Below, piece by piece: positions 1 through 6,427 of a stretch of DNA of 15,715 nucleotides. Source of the stretch: an uncultured Bacteroidales bacterium (GTDB lineage Bacteria > Bacteroidota > Bacteroidia > Bacteroidales > Muribaculaceae); NCBI GenBank assembly GCA_949123685.1, contig CASBHZ010000070.1, positions 1-15,715 of the forward strand, in the 5' to 3' direction. The translations under genes were made by a program, and so were the position numbers. How positions within the stretch are numbered: the first letter of the stretch is position 1; each line of letters opens with the position of its first letter. The notes beneath the pieces are model-generated. The model worked only from the letters and a program-made list of their open reading frames with translations. It was not told the DNA's origin and did not search any database.

Positions 1-644
1 CCGATCTGATCAATCGTGCGCCGGCGAAGGTTCAGAGTGCACTTCTTGAAGCTATGCAGGAGCGGCAGGTGACTATAGGTGAGGATACTTTCAAACTTCC
101 CGATCCTTTCCTCGTGTTGGCAACTCAGAATCCTATTGAGCAGGAAGGAACATATCCACTGCCGGAGGCGCAAGTAGACCGCTTCCTTCTTAAGGTTGTT
201 ATTGGCTATCCTAATAAGGAGGAAGAGAAGGTTATCATACGTCAGAATATAAAAGGGGTGCAGTCTCCCGTTAATCCTGTGATAGATCCGAGAGAAATTG
301 TTGAAGTTCAGAAAATAGTAGAGAAAATCTATCTTGACGAGAAGATTGAGAATTATATCGTGGATATAGTGTTTGCAACTCGTCAGCCGGCAAAATTCGG
401 TCTTAATGATCTTCAGAGCATCATATCTTTCGGAGCGTCTCCCCGAGCATCTATCAGTCTTGCTCTTGCATCGCGCGCTTATGCATTCCTCCAAGGTCGT
501 GGATATGTGATTCCGGAAGATGTTCGTGCTGTATGTCATGACGTGTTGCGTCACCGAATCGGTCTTACATATGAGGCGGAAGCCAACAATATCGGTACTG
601 ACGAGGTTATAACGGATATACTTGATAAGGTTGCAGTTCCTTGA
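1..644 (+). CDS. moxR: MoxR-family AAA+ ATPase, 5' end cut off by the window
   Basis: The reading frame is open from base 3, before any start codon, so this is the C-terminal 213 residues or so of a family usually about 330 long; the Walker A part lies outside. It begins with the Walker B region (D-L-I-N-R-A-P-A-K-V-Q-S), then the sensor 1 motif ATQNP, the PEAQVDRF segment with its conserved arginine, and the sensor 2 segment GASPRA. MoxR proteins are cytosolic hexameric ATPases thought to act as chaperones that activate VWA-containing partners. This one heads a cluster of such partners (DUF58, BatA, BatB). Oddity: the residue after the Walker B aspartate is leucine where the family normally has the catalytic glutamate. 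The family call is secure; the activity of this copy is uncertain. Confidence 0.95.
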   Translation, partial: DLINRAPAKVQSALLEAMQERQVTIGEDTFKLPDPFLVLATQNPIEQEGTYPLPEAQVDRFLLKVVIGYPNKEEEKVIIRQNIKGVQSPVNPVIDPREIVEVQKIVEKIYLDEKIENYIVDIVFATRQPAKFGLNDLQSIISFGASPRASISLALASRAYAFLQGRGYVIPEDVRAVCHDVLRHRIGLTYEAEANNIGTDEVITDILDKVAVP

Positions 645-682
645 TGGTGTTGGCTGCATATTCTTATATTAAAATGTTTTGA

Positions 683-1558
683 ATGGAAGCGAACGAACTT
701 TTAAAGAAAATCCGAAAGATCGAGATAAAAACCAAGGGTTTGAGTCAGAATATCTTCGCCGGTGAATATCATAGCGCTTTCAAAGGGCGTGGAATGATAT
801 TTTCGGAAGTTCGGGAATATCAACCGGGCGATGATATACGTGATATCGACTGGAATGTGACAGCCCGCCAGAATAAACCCTTTGTCAAGGTTTATGAGGA
901 AGAGAGGGAACTCACCGTAATGTTGCTTGTCGATGTCAGTGGTAGCCGTAGTTTCGGGGCATGCGGAGAGGTGAAAAAAGAGAGGATGGCAGAAATCGCC
1001 GCCACTCTCGCCTTTTCGTCTATTCAAAACAATGACAAGGTAGGTGTGATTTTTTTCAGTGACAAGATTGAGAAGTTCATACCGCCAAAAAAAGGTAAGA
1101 AGCATATACTATTGATTATTCGTGAGATCATAAATTTTGAACCTGAAAGCAAGGGTACGAATATTGATGTGGCGTTGCAGTTTATGACAAATGCCATAAA
1201 GAAAAGGTGTTCGGCTTTTTTAATCAGTGATTTTATTGATGATCATGATTATTTCAAAAGCATGTCGATAGCTAATAGAAAACATGATCTTGCTTCGATT
1301 CAGGTTTATGACCGCCGGGATGCTGAAATGCCGGATGTCGGTCTTGTCAGGGTCAGGGATCTTGAGAGCGGCACTGACAGATGGCTTGACACATCGTCTG
1401 CATCTATCCGGAAGGCTTATGCTAAGTCATGGTATGAGCGACAGCAGCGTCTTGTTTCCGTTACGACCCGTAGCGGTGTGGATCTTGCTTCTGTCACTAC
1501 TGATGAAGATTTCGTTAAAGCTTTATTGGGATTATTCAGAAGACGCGGGTCAAGATAA
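683..1558 (+). CDS. DUF58 protein with VWA-like fold, MoxR partner
   Basis: This 291-residue soluble protein has no signal peptide or membrane segment. Residues 34-58 carry the DUF58 signature: KGRGMIF, then REYQPGDDIRDIDW. A VWA-like domain follows, with a metal-site motif D84-x-S86-x-S88 in LLVDVSGSRS. DUF58 proteins are almost always encoded directly after moxR and are taken to be its cytosolic partner. The gene starts 38 bases after moxR and ends 8 bases before the next gene, as expected in one transcript. No Shine-Dalgarno site precedes the ATG. An overlapping + frame at 1284-1565 is only a shadow. The substrate or process controlled is unknown. Confidence 0.93.
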   Translation: MEANELLKKIRKIEIKTKGLSQNIFAGEYHSAFKGRGMIFSEVREYQPGDDIRDIDWNVTARQNKPFVKVYEEERELTVMLLVDVSGSRSFGACGEVKKERMAEIAATLAFSSIQNNDKVGVIFFSDKIEKFIPPKKGKKHILLIIREIINFEPESKGTNIDVALQFMTNAIKKRCSAFLISDFIDDHDYFKSMSIANRKHDLASIQVYDRRDAEMPDVGLVRVRDLESGTDRWLDTSSASIRKAYAKSWYERQQRLVSVTTRSGVDLASVTTDEDFVKALLGLFRRRGSR

Positions 1559-1566
1559 CCGCTGAA

Positions 1567-2616
1567 ATGACAAAAGACTTTTACATTTCATTTCAAATGT
1601 TGTATAGAAAGACAATATGGTTGGCGATTATTGCAGTTTTTGCTGTGATTCTCCCTGCATCTGCATCGCAAACCCTCGTTACTGCAAAGCTTGATTCCAC
1701 GATACTCATGATGGGACGTATGACTCATCTTAAGGTGTCGGTTGATCAGAAAAAGGATGCCAAAGGAGTTTTCCCGATTTTTTCAGGAATGAAAGAAAAC
1801 GGGATTGTCGGTATTTGTGGTGACAGTGTGGAGCTGCGTGCACCTGTAAAGGCAGACACATCCGATAAAGGAGGGATGTGGCATATCGAATATAGTGTTC
1901 CTGTTCAGGCTTTCGATTCCGGGTATTATCAGCTTCCCGAAATCGCATTTGTCATTGGCAGGGATACGGCTGTATCCAACAGTGTATCGTTAAAGGTTGT
2001 GCCTGTTATGGTTGATGCAAACACGCCAATTGATGATTATGCAAACGTGGCAGATCCTGAGGATGCATCAATTTTCGATGCCGTGCCTGACTGGGTATTG
2101 GACTACTGGTGGATATTGCTTATAGTTTTGTTGGCAATTGCTGCATTCCTGTATGCATGGACTAAGTATCGCAAGGATGGGTCGCTCTTGGGCAAGAAAC
2201 CTGTTCCTACACCTTATGAAGTAGCCATGGCAGATTTACGGGGACTGAAGGAGAAAAAACTTTGGGAGCAGGGAATGGAGAAAGAATATTTTACAGAACT
2301 TACTGATATTCTTAGGGTTTATCTATTCAGACGGTTCGGTATAAACGCCATAGAAATGACATCCAGGCAGATTCTTGGTGCAATGAAGAATAATAAGGAA
2401 ACGCGAGAAAAACGCGATTATGTCCGTAACATTCTGAATATGGCGGATTTTGTGAAGTTTGCCAAAGTTCGTCCACTCCCGGATGACAATATTGCGTCAT
2501 ATGACAATGCCGTTAAGTTCGTTGAGGAGACTAAGCCGTTGCCCGTTCCTGAGGATGAAAATAATGCTACTACTTCGTCTAATAAGGCAGGAAAGGAGGT
2601 GAAACATGTTGTTTAA
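1567..2616 (+). CDS. Bat-operon single-pass membrane protein with BatD-like cytosolic tail
   Basis: From the first ATG this is 349 residues. A second in-frame ATG at 1597 (residue 11) gives a more typical signal peptide, MLYRKTIWLAIIAVFAV ending near PASAS-Q, so the true start may be 1597. Residues 36-175 form a beta-rich periplasmic domain, residues 176-199 a membrane segment rich in W, L and I, and residues 200-349 a helical cytosolic tail. The tail (YFTELTDILRVYLFRRFG, later DFVKFAKVRP) resembles that of BatD (FYDELLVAMWGYMSDKL, later EFAKYSP). I infer that it presents a BatD/DUF4381-type tail to the cytosolic MoxR-DUF58 pair. It overlaps batA by 11 bases. No enzymatic motif is visible and its exact function is unknown. 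Confidence 0.85.
   Translation: MTKDFYISFQMLYRKTIWLAIIAVFAVILPASASQTLVTAKLDSTILMMGRMTHLKVSVDQKKDAKGVFPIFSGMKENGIVGICGDSVELRAPVKADTSDKGGMWHIEYSVPVQAFDSGYYQLPEIAFVIGRDTAVSNSVSLKVVPVMVDANTPIDDYANVADPEDASIFDAVPDWVLDYWWILLIVLLAIAAFLYAWTKYRKDGSLLGKKPVPTPYEVAMADLRGLKEKKLWEQGMEKEYFTELTDILRVYLFRRFGINAIEMTSRQILGAMKNNKETREKRDYVRNILNMADFVKFAKVRPLPDDNIASYDNAVKFVEETKPLPVPEDENNATTSSNKAGKEVKHVV
2592..2602 (+). promoter_or_regulatory. Strong Shine-Dalgarno site for batA
   Basis: AAAGGAGGTGA lies inside the last codons of the upstream gene. GGAGG is separated from the batA ATG (2606) by 6 bases. The whole 11-mer is complementary to the usual 3' end of bacterial 16S rRNA. It fixes the batA start and suggests translation is re-initiated where the two genes overlap. 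Confidence 0.85.
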
Positions 2617-3583
2617 GCATCCGCTGATACTTTTACTTTTTTTGATATATATACCCCTTATTGCATGGTATATATTGAAATGGCGTAATTCAAGTCCGTC
2701 GATAGGCATATCTACAGTAAGTGCTTTTAAAGGAACTCCGGCGTCTTGGAGAGTCATATTGATGCATGTATGTTTCGCACTTCAATTGATAGGTGTCGGA
2801 GCTCTTATTGTTGCGCTTGCCAGACCTCAGACACATGATTCAAAGAGAACGTCAAGGGTAGAGGGTACGGACATAGTGCTTGCTCTTGATATCTCCAGCT
2901 CAATGCTTGCCACAGACTTGCAGCCTACACGTTTTGATGCTGCAAAGGATGTTGCCCAAAAATTCGTTAATCAGAGAGTTGATGATAACATAGGGTTCGT
3001 CGTTTTTTCAGGCGAGAGTCTGTCTTTGATGCCATTGACGAATGATAAACCGGCATTGATAAACGCTATCAGCGGTGTTAAGACCGGTTTGTTGAATGAC
3101 GGAACGGCCATAGGAGACGGTCTGTCAAGTGCCATAAACCGTCTTACATCAGGTAAGGCGAAATCAAAGAGTATCATTCTTTTAACAGACGGCACTAACA
3201 ATGCCGGCGATGTAGCTCCGGCTACGGCTGCTCAGATAGCAAAGAATAAGGGCATAAAGATTTATACAATAGGTGTGGGTACTAATGGAACCATTCAGGT
3301 AACGGATCCTTATGGTTTTTCAACCACTACAATGGAAACAAAGATTGATGAATCTGCTCTTAAAAATATTGCAGAGATAACTAAAGGTAAATATTTCCGG
3401 GCAACTGATTCAAGGATGCTGCGCGATATATTCAACGAGATTGACTCCTTGGAGAAGACAACTCTTGATGTCAACAAGTATACTCATACGGAAGAGAATT
3501 TCATGCCGTGGGTAATGATTGCACTTTTGGCAATAGCTCTGCAGCTTCTGATCAGATATACACTTCTCCGAAGAATCCCTTGA
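2606..3583 (+). CDS. batA: BatA, membrane-anchored VWA-domain protein
   Basis: The 325 residues have two N-terminal hydrophobic segments (about 6-24 and 50-72), a VWA domain (about 88-275) and a C-terminal membrane segment (about 300-318). The metal-ion-dependent adhesion site is complete: D95-x-S97-x-S99 in ALDISSSM, T145 in PLTND, and D195 in LLTDGTNNAGD. Basic residues follow the first and last membrane segments, so by the positive-inside rule the VWA domain should face the periplasm. BatA belongs to the Bacteroides aerotolerance set and probably works with the similar BatB encoded next. The start is fixed by the strong Shine-Dalgarno site and by the 11-base overlap with the previous gene. 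Confidence 0.95.
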   Translation: MLFKHPLILLLFLIYIPLIAWYILKWRNSSPSIGISTVSAFKGTPASWRVILMHVCFALQLIGVGALIVALARPQTHDSKRTSRVEGTDIVLALDISSSMLATDLQPTRFDAAKDVAQKFVNQRVDDNIGFVVFSGESLSLMPLTNDKPALINAISGVKTGLLNDGTAIGDGLSSAINRLTSGKAKSKSIILLTDGTNNAGDVAPATAAQIAKNKGIKIYTIGVGTNGTIQVTDPYGFSTTTMETKIDESALKNIAEITKGKYFRATDSRMLRDIFNEIDSLEKTTLDVNKYTHTEENFMPWVMIALLAIALQLLIRYTLLRRIP

Positions 3584-3602
3584 TAATTTAGAGTACATTG
3601 AG

Positions 3603-4652
3603 ATGTTCAGTTTTGCATATCCTAAAATATTAATTTTTTTATTTCTCGTGCCGGTTTTCGTTGCCATGTACGCATGGGCACGTTATGCGAGAAGAAAGAA
3701 CATGAAAAAGTTCGGCAAGAAAGATTCTATTGTCAGTCTTATGCCGGATGTGTCTCCGTATAAGCCTCCAATCAAGCTTACCTTGCAGATGCTTGCCTTG
3801 ACGTTTATTATAATAGCGTATGCAAGACCGTGGGGCGGTATAAAAGATCAGAAAACCACCAAGGAAGGTATCGAGGTGATCATAGCGATGGATGCTTCAA
3901 ATTCAATGTTGGCATCTGCTACTGAAGATCCCCAAGGTGCGGACCGTATGCGTACTGCAAAAATGACTTTGGAGAAACTTATCAACAGGTTGGATAATGA
4001 TCGGGTCGGATTGATAATGTATGCCGGTTCTGCATATACGCTGATTCCGGTTACCAATGATTATGTTTCTGCTAAAATGTTTCTTAATTCCATAGATCCG
4101 TCTCAAGTCGCGGATCAAGGCACGAACATAACTGCGGCGCTGGATATGGCAATGGCATCTTTCAGCGAAGATAAAAATATCGGGAAGGCGGTGATTCTCA
4201 TTACTGATGCAGAAGAATTGGATGACAGGGAAAGTGTAATGTCAGCTGCCAAGACTGCTGCTAAAAGCGGTATTCAACTTGATGTGGTAGGTGTCGGAAG
4301 TCCGGTTCCTGTGCCGTTGACAATAAATGGATATCCGATGATTGATGACCAATCCGGTGAGCCTGTAAAGACATCACTTAATGAAGACTTGGCAGCGGAT
4401 ATTGCAAAAGCAGGAAACGGAATTTATGTGAATGCATCCAACAAGGATGCGTTGAATGAACTTGAAAAGCAACTTGACACACTCAAGAAGTCTGCTTTTG
4501 AATCAAGTCTTTATGCTCAGCATGATGAATTGTTTTCCGTGTTTGCATGGTTGGCGATATTATGCATAATCCTTGATATTTTTGTGCTTGACCGGAAGAT
4601 CGGCTGGCTTGATAGGTTCACTTTCTTTTATAAGGAGGATAAGAAAAAATGA
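3603..4652 (+). CDS. batB: BatB, membrane-anchored VWA-domain protein
   Basis: This 349-residue paralogue of BatA has the same layout: hydrophobic segments at about 7-25 and 58-74, a VWA domain at about 89-295, and a membrane segment at about 309-328. Its metal-site residues are D97-x-S99-x-S101 (MDASNSM), T151 (PVTND) and D202 (LITDAEE). The loop after the first segment is strongly basic (RYARRKNMKKFGKK) and the C-terminus ends KEDKKK, again placing the VWA domain outside the cytosol. It starts 19 bases after batA without a clear Shine-Dalgarno site. It overlaps batC by 4 bases (ATGA). Its last codons contain the batC ribosome-binding site. Confidence 0.95.
   Translation: MFSFAYPKILIFLFLVPVFVAMYAWARYARRKNMKKFGKKDSIVSLMPDVSPYKPPIKLTLQMLALTFIIIAYARPWGGIKDQKTTKEGIEVIIAMDASNSMLASATEDPQGADRMRTAKMTLEKLINRLDNDRVGLIMYAGSAYTLIPVTNDYVSAKMFLNSIDPSQVADQGTNITAALDMAMASFSEDKNIGKAVILITDAEELDDRESVMSAAKTAAKSGIQLDVVGVGSPVPVPLTINGYPMIDDQSGEPVKTSLNEDLAADIAKAGNGIYVNASNKDALNELEKQLDTLKKSAFESSLYAQHDELFSVFAWLAILCIILDIFVLDRKIGWLDRFTFFYKEDKKK
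4632..4638 (+). promoter_or_regulatory. Shine-Dalgarno site for batC
   Basis: AAGGAGG sits within the final codons of batB, 10 bases before the batC ATG at 4649. With the ATGA stop/start overlap this points to translational coupling of batB and batC. Confidence 0.8.
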
Positions 4653-5428
4653 AGTTGAAGTTAAATTACATATTACCAATTTTATTACTTGCTGCCACAG
4701 CTATAGGTTTGTCGGCAAATGCTCAGTCTGTCAGGGAGGAGCGTAAACTTATAAGCGAAGGTAATAAGCTTTTTACGGAACGTAAATACTCTGAAGCAGC
4801 AAAGAAATATGAGGAAGCATTGGGTGTAAATTCACTTTCGGCAGTTAGTCGCTATAATCTTGGGCTTGCCCAGATAAAGCAGGTTACCAATCCTCAAGAC
4901 ACGACACCTAAAAGTAAGTCTTTGCTTGATGGCGCACGTAAAAATCTTGAATCCGTAGCTGCTTTGGCTAAAGAAAAACCGGGTCTTGCATCTAAGGCGA
5001 ATTATAATCTTGGGAATCTTGAATATAATACTAAGGAATATAAAAATGCTATTGAGTATTATAAGCAGGCGTTGAGAATAAATCCTGAAGATGAATCTGC
5101 GAGAAAAAACTTGAGGATAGCTCAGAAGCAACTGCAGAATCAAGATCAAAACAAGGATCAAAACCAGCAGGATCAGAATAAAGACCAACAACAGGATCAA
5201 GATCAAAACAAAGATCAAGATAAGAATCAGAATCAGAATAAAGACCAGCAGCAGAACCAGGATCAGAATAAGAAAGACGAGCGAAAAGACAATAGTATTA
5301 GTCAGCAAACCGCAAATCAGATTCTGCAGGCAATGGACAATAAGGAGAACCAAACCCGTGCAAGGGTGAATCGTGCCAACAAAGGTGAGAAAACCAATGG
5401 CTCCGGTGGTTCGAGGAAGAGATGGTGA
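4649..5428 (+). CDS. batC: BatC, secreted TPR protein with Q/N/D/K-rich tail
   Basis: The 259 residues start with a signal peptide (MKLKLNYILPILLLAATAIG, cleavage likely after SANA before Q26). TPR-type helical repeats follow: one at about 30-75 (GNKLFTERKYSEAAKKYEEAL) and one at about 115-150 (YNLGNLEYNTKEYKNAIEYY, then ALRINP). Residues 163-214 are low complexity, made almost only of Q, N, D and K. The C-terminus has a short conserved-looking block (QTANQILQAM) and ends GSRKRW. BatC proteins are periplasmic TPR scaffolds of the Bat set. The hydrophilic linker may act as a flexible spacer. Coupled to batB by overlap; the next gene starts 7 bases after its stop. Confidence 0.93.
   Translation: MKLKLNYILPILLLAATAIGLSANAQSVREERKLISEGNKLFTERKYSEAAKKYEEALGVNSLSAVSRYNLGLAQIKQVTNPQDTTPKSKSLLDGARKNLESVAALAKEKPGLASKANYNLGNLEYNTKEYKNAIEYYKQALRINPEDESARKNLRIAQKQLQNQDQNKDQNQQDQNKDQQQDQDQNKDQDKNQNQNKDQQQNQDQNKKDERKDNSISQQTANQILQAMDNKENQTRARVNRANKGEKTNGSGGSRKRW
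5135..5292 (+). repeat. Low-complexity CAR/GAY codon tract in batC
   Basis: About 158 bases are built from degenerate repeats of codon pairs such as CAG-AAT, GAT-CAA and AAA-GAC, encoding the Q/N/D/K linker of BatC. The units are imperfect, with mixed synonymous codons, which argues for selection on protein composition rather than a recent slippage expansion. Length variation between strains is still plausible. Confidence 0.85.
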
Positions 5429-5435
5429 TAGAATT

Positions 5436-6350
5436 ATGATTCATACTAAACTATATATACAATTGTTTTTATTATTCTCTTCAATATTCTTGACAGGAGA
5501 AGCATATTGCCTTGCGGAGGATCATAAAAACATGTTTATAAAATGTGAGTTTGACAAATCCGACATATTTTGTCGGGAATGTGTAAATGCTACTGTCTGG
5601 TTATATACAACTAATGGAGAAATAGCTTATGTCAAAGAGCTTGTGCCTCCTATATTGAAAAATGGTAGTTTTGCATATATTTCACCTCTTCCGGAATCTG
5701 TGCCGCTTCGTAGGGAAACTATAAAGGGGGTAGAGTATCTTGCGCTACCGATCAGTTCCTTCTTATTCTCCATTAATGAGGATGGAAAATATCATATGAT
5801 GGGAGGTGAATATGAAATAGCGGTTAATGTGCCGGTAATAAATAATGATTCGTTTTTCGGTAGACTCTATGGTGTGGAAACACAATCGCAGACGATACGT
5901 ATGACACCGGTTGACTTTAAGATCAAGCCATTACCCAAAGTTAAGGAGAACACAACATTTTCCGGAGCTGTGGGAGAATTTGAAGTCAAGACAATTGTTC
6001 CTCGCGGAGACATAATCGTCAATGAGGAGGCGAGTGTTTATGTAGTGGTCAAAGGTAATGGTATTCTTGGATCCGATATCTTGCCGGAATATAAGGAAGC
6101 ATTCGGAAAAGGCAATAAATTGAAATCTTTTTCCGAAAGTAATGACATGTATTTTGACAGAGGTAGAATCATGTCTGAACTTGAACTCGAATGTGAGTTT
6201 GTGCCGACGGATATAAATGATTGTGAAATAGGAGTGATTAGATTTGGTTATTTTAACCCGAGAACCCGTAGGTATGAAGTGGCTGAATCCGAGCCTATAA
6301 GAATAGATGTTAAATCTTCGGTGACAAAAATCAAACCATTTGACATATAA
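5436..6350 (+). CDS. Short BatD-like secreted protein without membrane anchor
   Basis: I start this at the ATG at 5436, not at an in-frame ATG upstream inside batC, because 5436 follows the batC stop by 7 bases and opens a signal peptide (MIHTKLYIQLFLLFSSIFLT). The result is 304 residues. Two beta-rich domains align by eye with domains 2 and 3 of the full BatD encoded next. Residues 36-59 (CEFDKSDIFC, then VWLYTT) match BatD 167-189. FSGAVGEF (175-182) matches FSGGVGKF (302-309). FGYFNPRTRRYE (270-281) matches VYFNPETGEYE (398-408). It stops just after that domain and lacks BatD's first domain, membrane segment and cytosolic tail. It is probably a soluble periplasmic BatD paralogue. C46 and C49 form a C-x-x-C in the mature protein. 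Confidence 0.82.
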   Translation: MIHTKLYIQLFLLFSSIFLTGEAYCLAEDHKNMFIKCEFDKSDIFCRECVNATVWLYTTNGEIAYVKELVPPILKNGSFAYISPLPESVPLRRETIKGVEYLALPISSFLFSINEDGKYHMMGGEYEIAVNVPVINNDSFFGRLYGVETQSQTIRMTPVDFKIKPLPKVKENTTFSGAVGEFEVKTIVPRGDIIVNEEASVYVVVKGNGILGSDILPEYKEAFGKGNKLKSFSESNDMYFDRGRIMSELELECEFVPTDINDCEIGVIRFGYFNPRTRRYEVAESEPIRIDVKSSVTKIKPFDI

Positions 6351-6387
6351 GTAATAAGTAAGTGATCTATGTAATTTTTATTACTTA
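6348..6387. repeat. 10-bp inverted repeat in the gap before batD
   Basis: TAAGTAATAA (6348-6357, starting at the stop codon of the short BatD-like gene) and TTATTACTTA (6378-6387) are perfect inverted copies separated by 20 bases. The stem would be wholly A/T apart from one G-C pair, so stability is low and no T-tract follows the second arm. It occupies much of a 77-bp gap, the widest between genes in this operon. It could be a weak attenuator, an RNA-processing site or chance. Confidence 0.5.
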
Positions 6388-6427
6388 GGTTTATTTTGTC
6401 AATTTCCAATTCATGAATTAAGATAAT

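Noticed and set aside
645..682. Possible promoter in the gap between moxR and the DUF58 gene (ATGTTTTG)
   Set aside because: It has AT instead of TA in the -7 element and no -33 element at the right distance.
1284..1565. A 93-codon + frame overlapping the DUF58 gene
   Set aside because: It lies wholly inside a well-supported gene in another frame and has no recognisable motif or start signal.
4832..5353. A 173-codon open frame on the - strand with a strikingly L/I/V-rich, membrane-like sequence
   Set aside because: It is the antisense of the batC Q/N/D/K repeat: reverse complements of CAR, AAY, GAY and AAR codons give hydrophobic codons and no stops. No start signal or promoter supports it.
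5373..5435. An upstream in-frame ATG extending the short BatD-like protein into batC
   Set aside because: It would add a basic, non-hydrophobic leader before an evident signal peptide and overlap batC by 56 bases; the ATG at 5436 fits better.
6391..6398. TTATTTTG before batD as a -7 promoter element
   Set aside because: It mismatches the required TA, and no TTTG lies 19-21 bases upstream.
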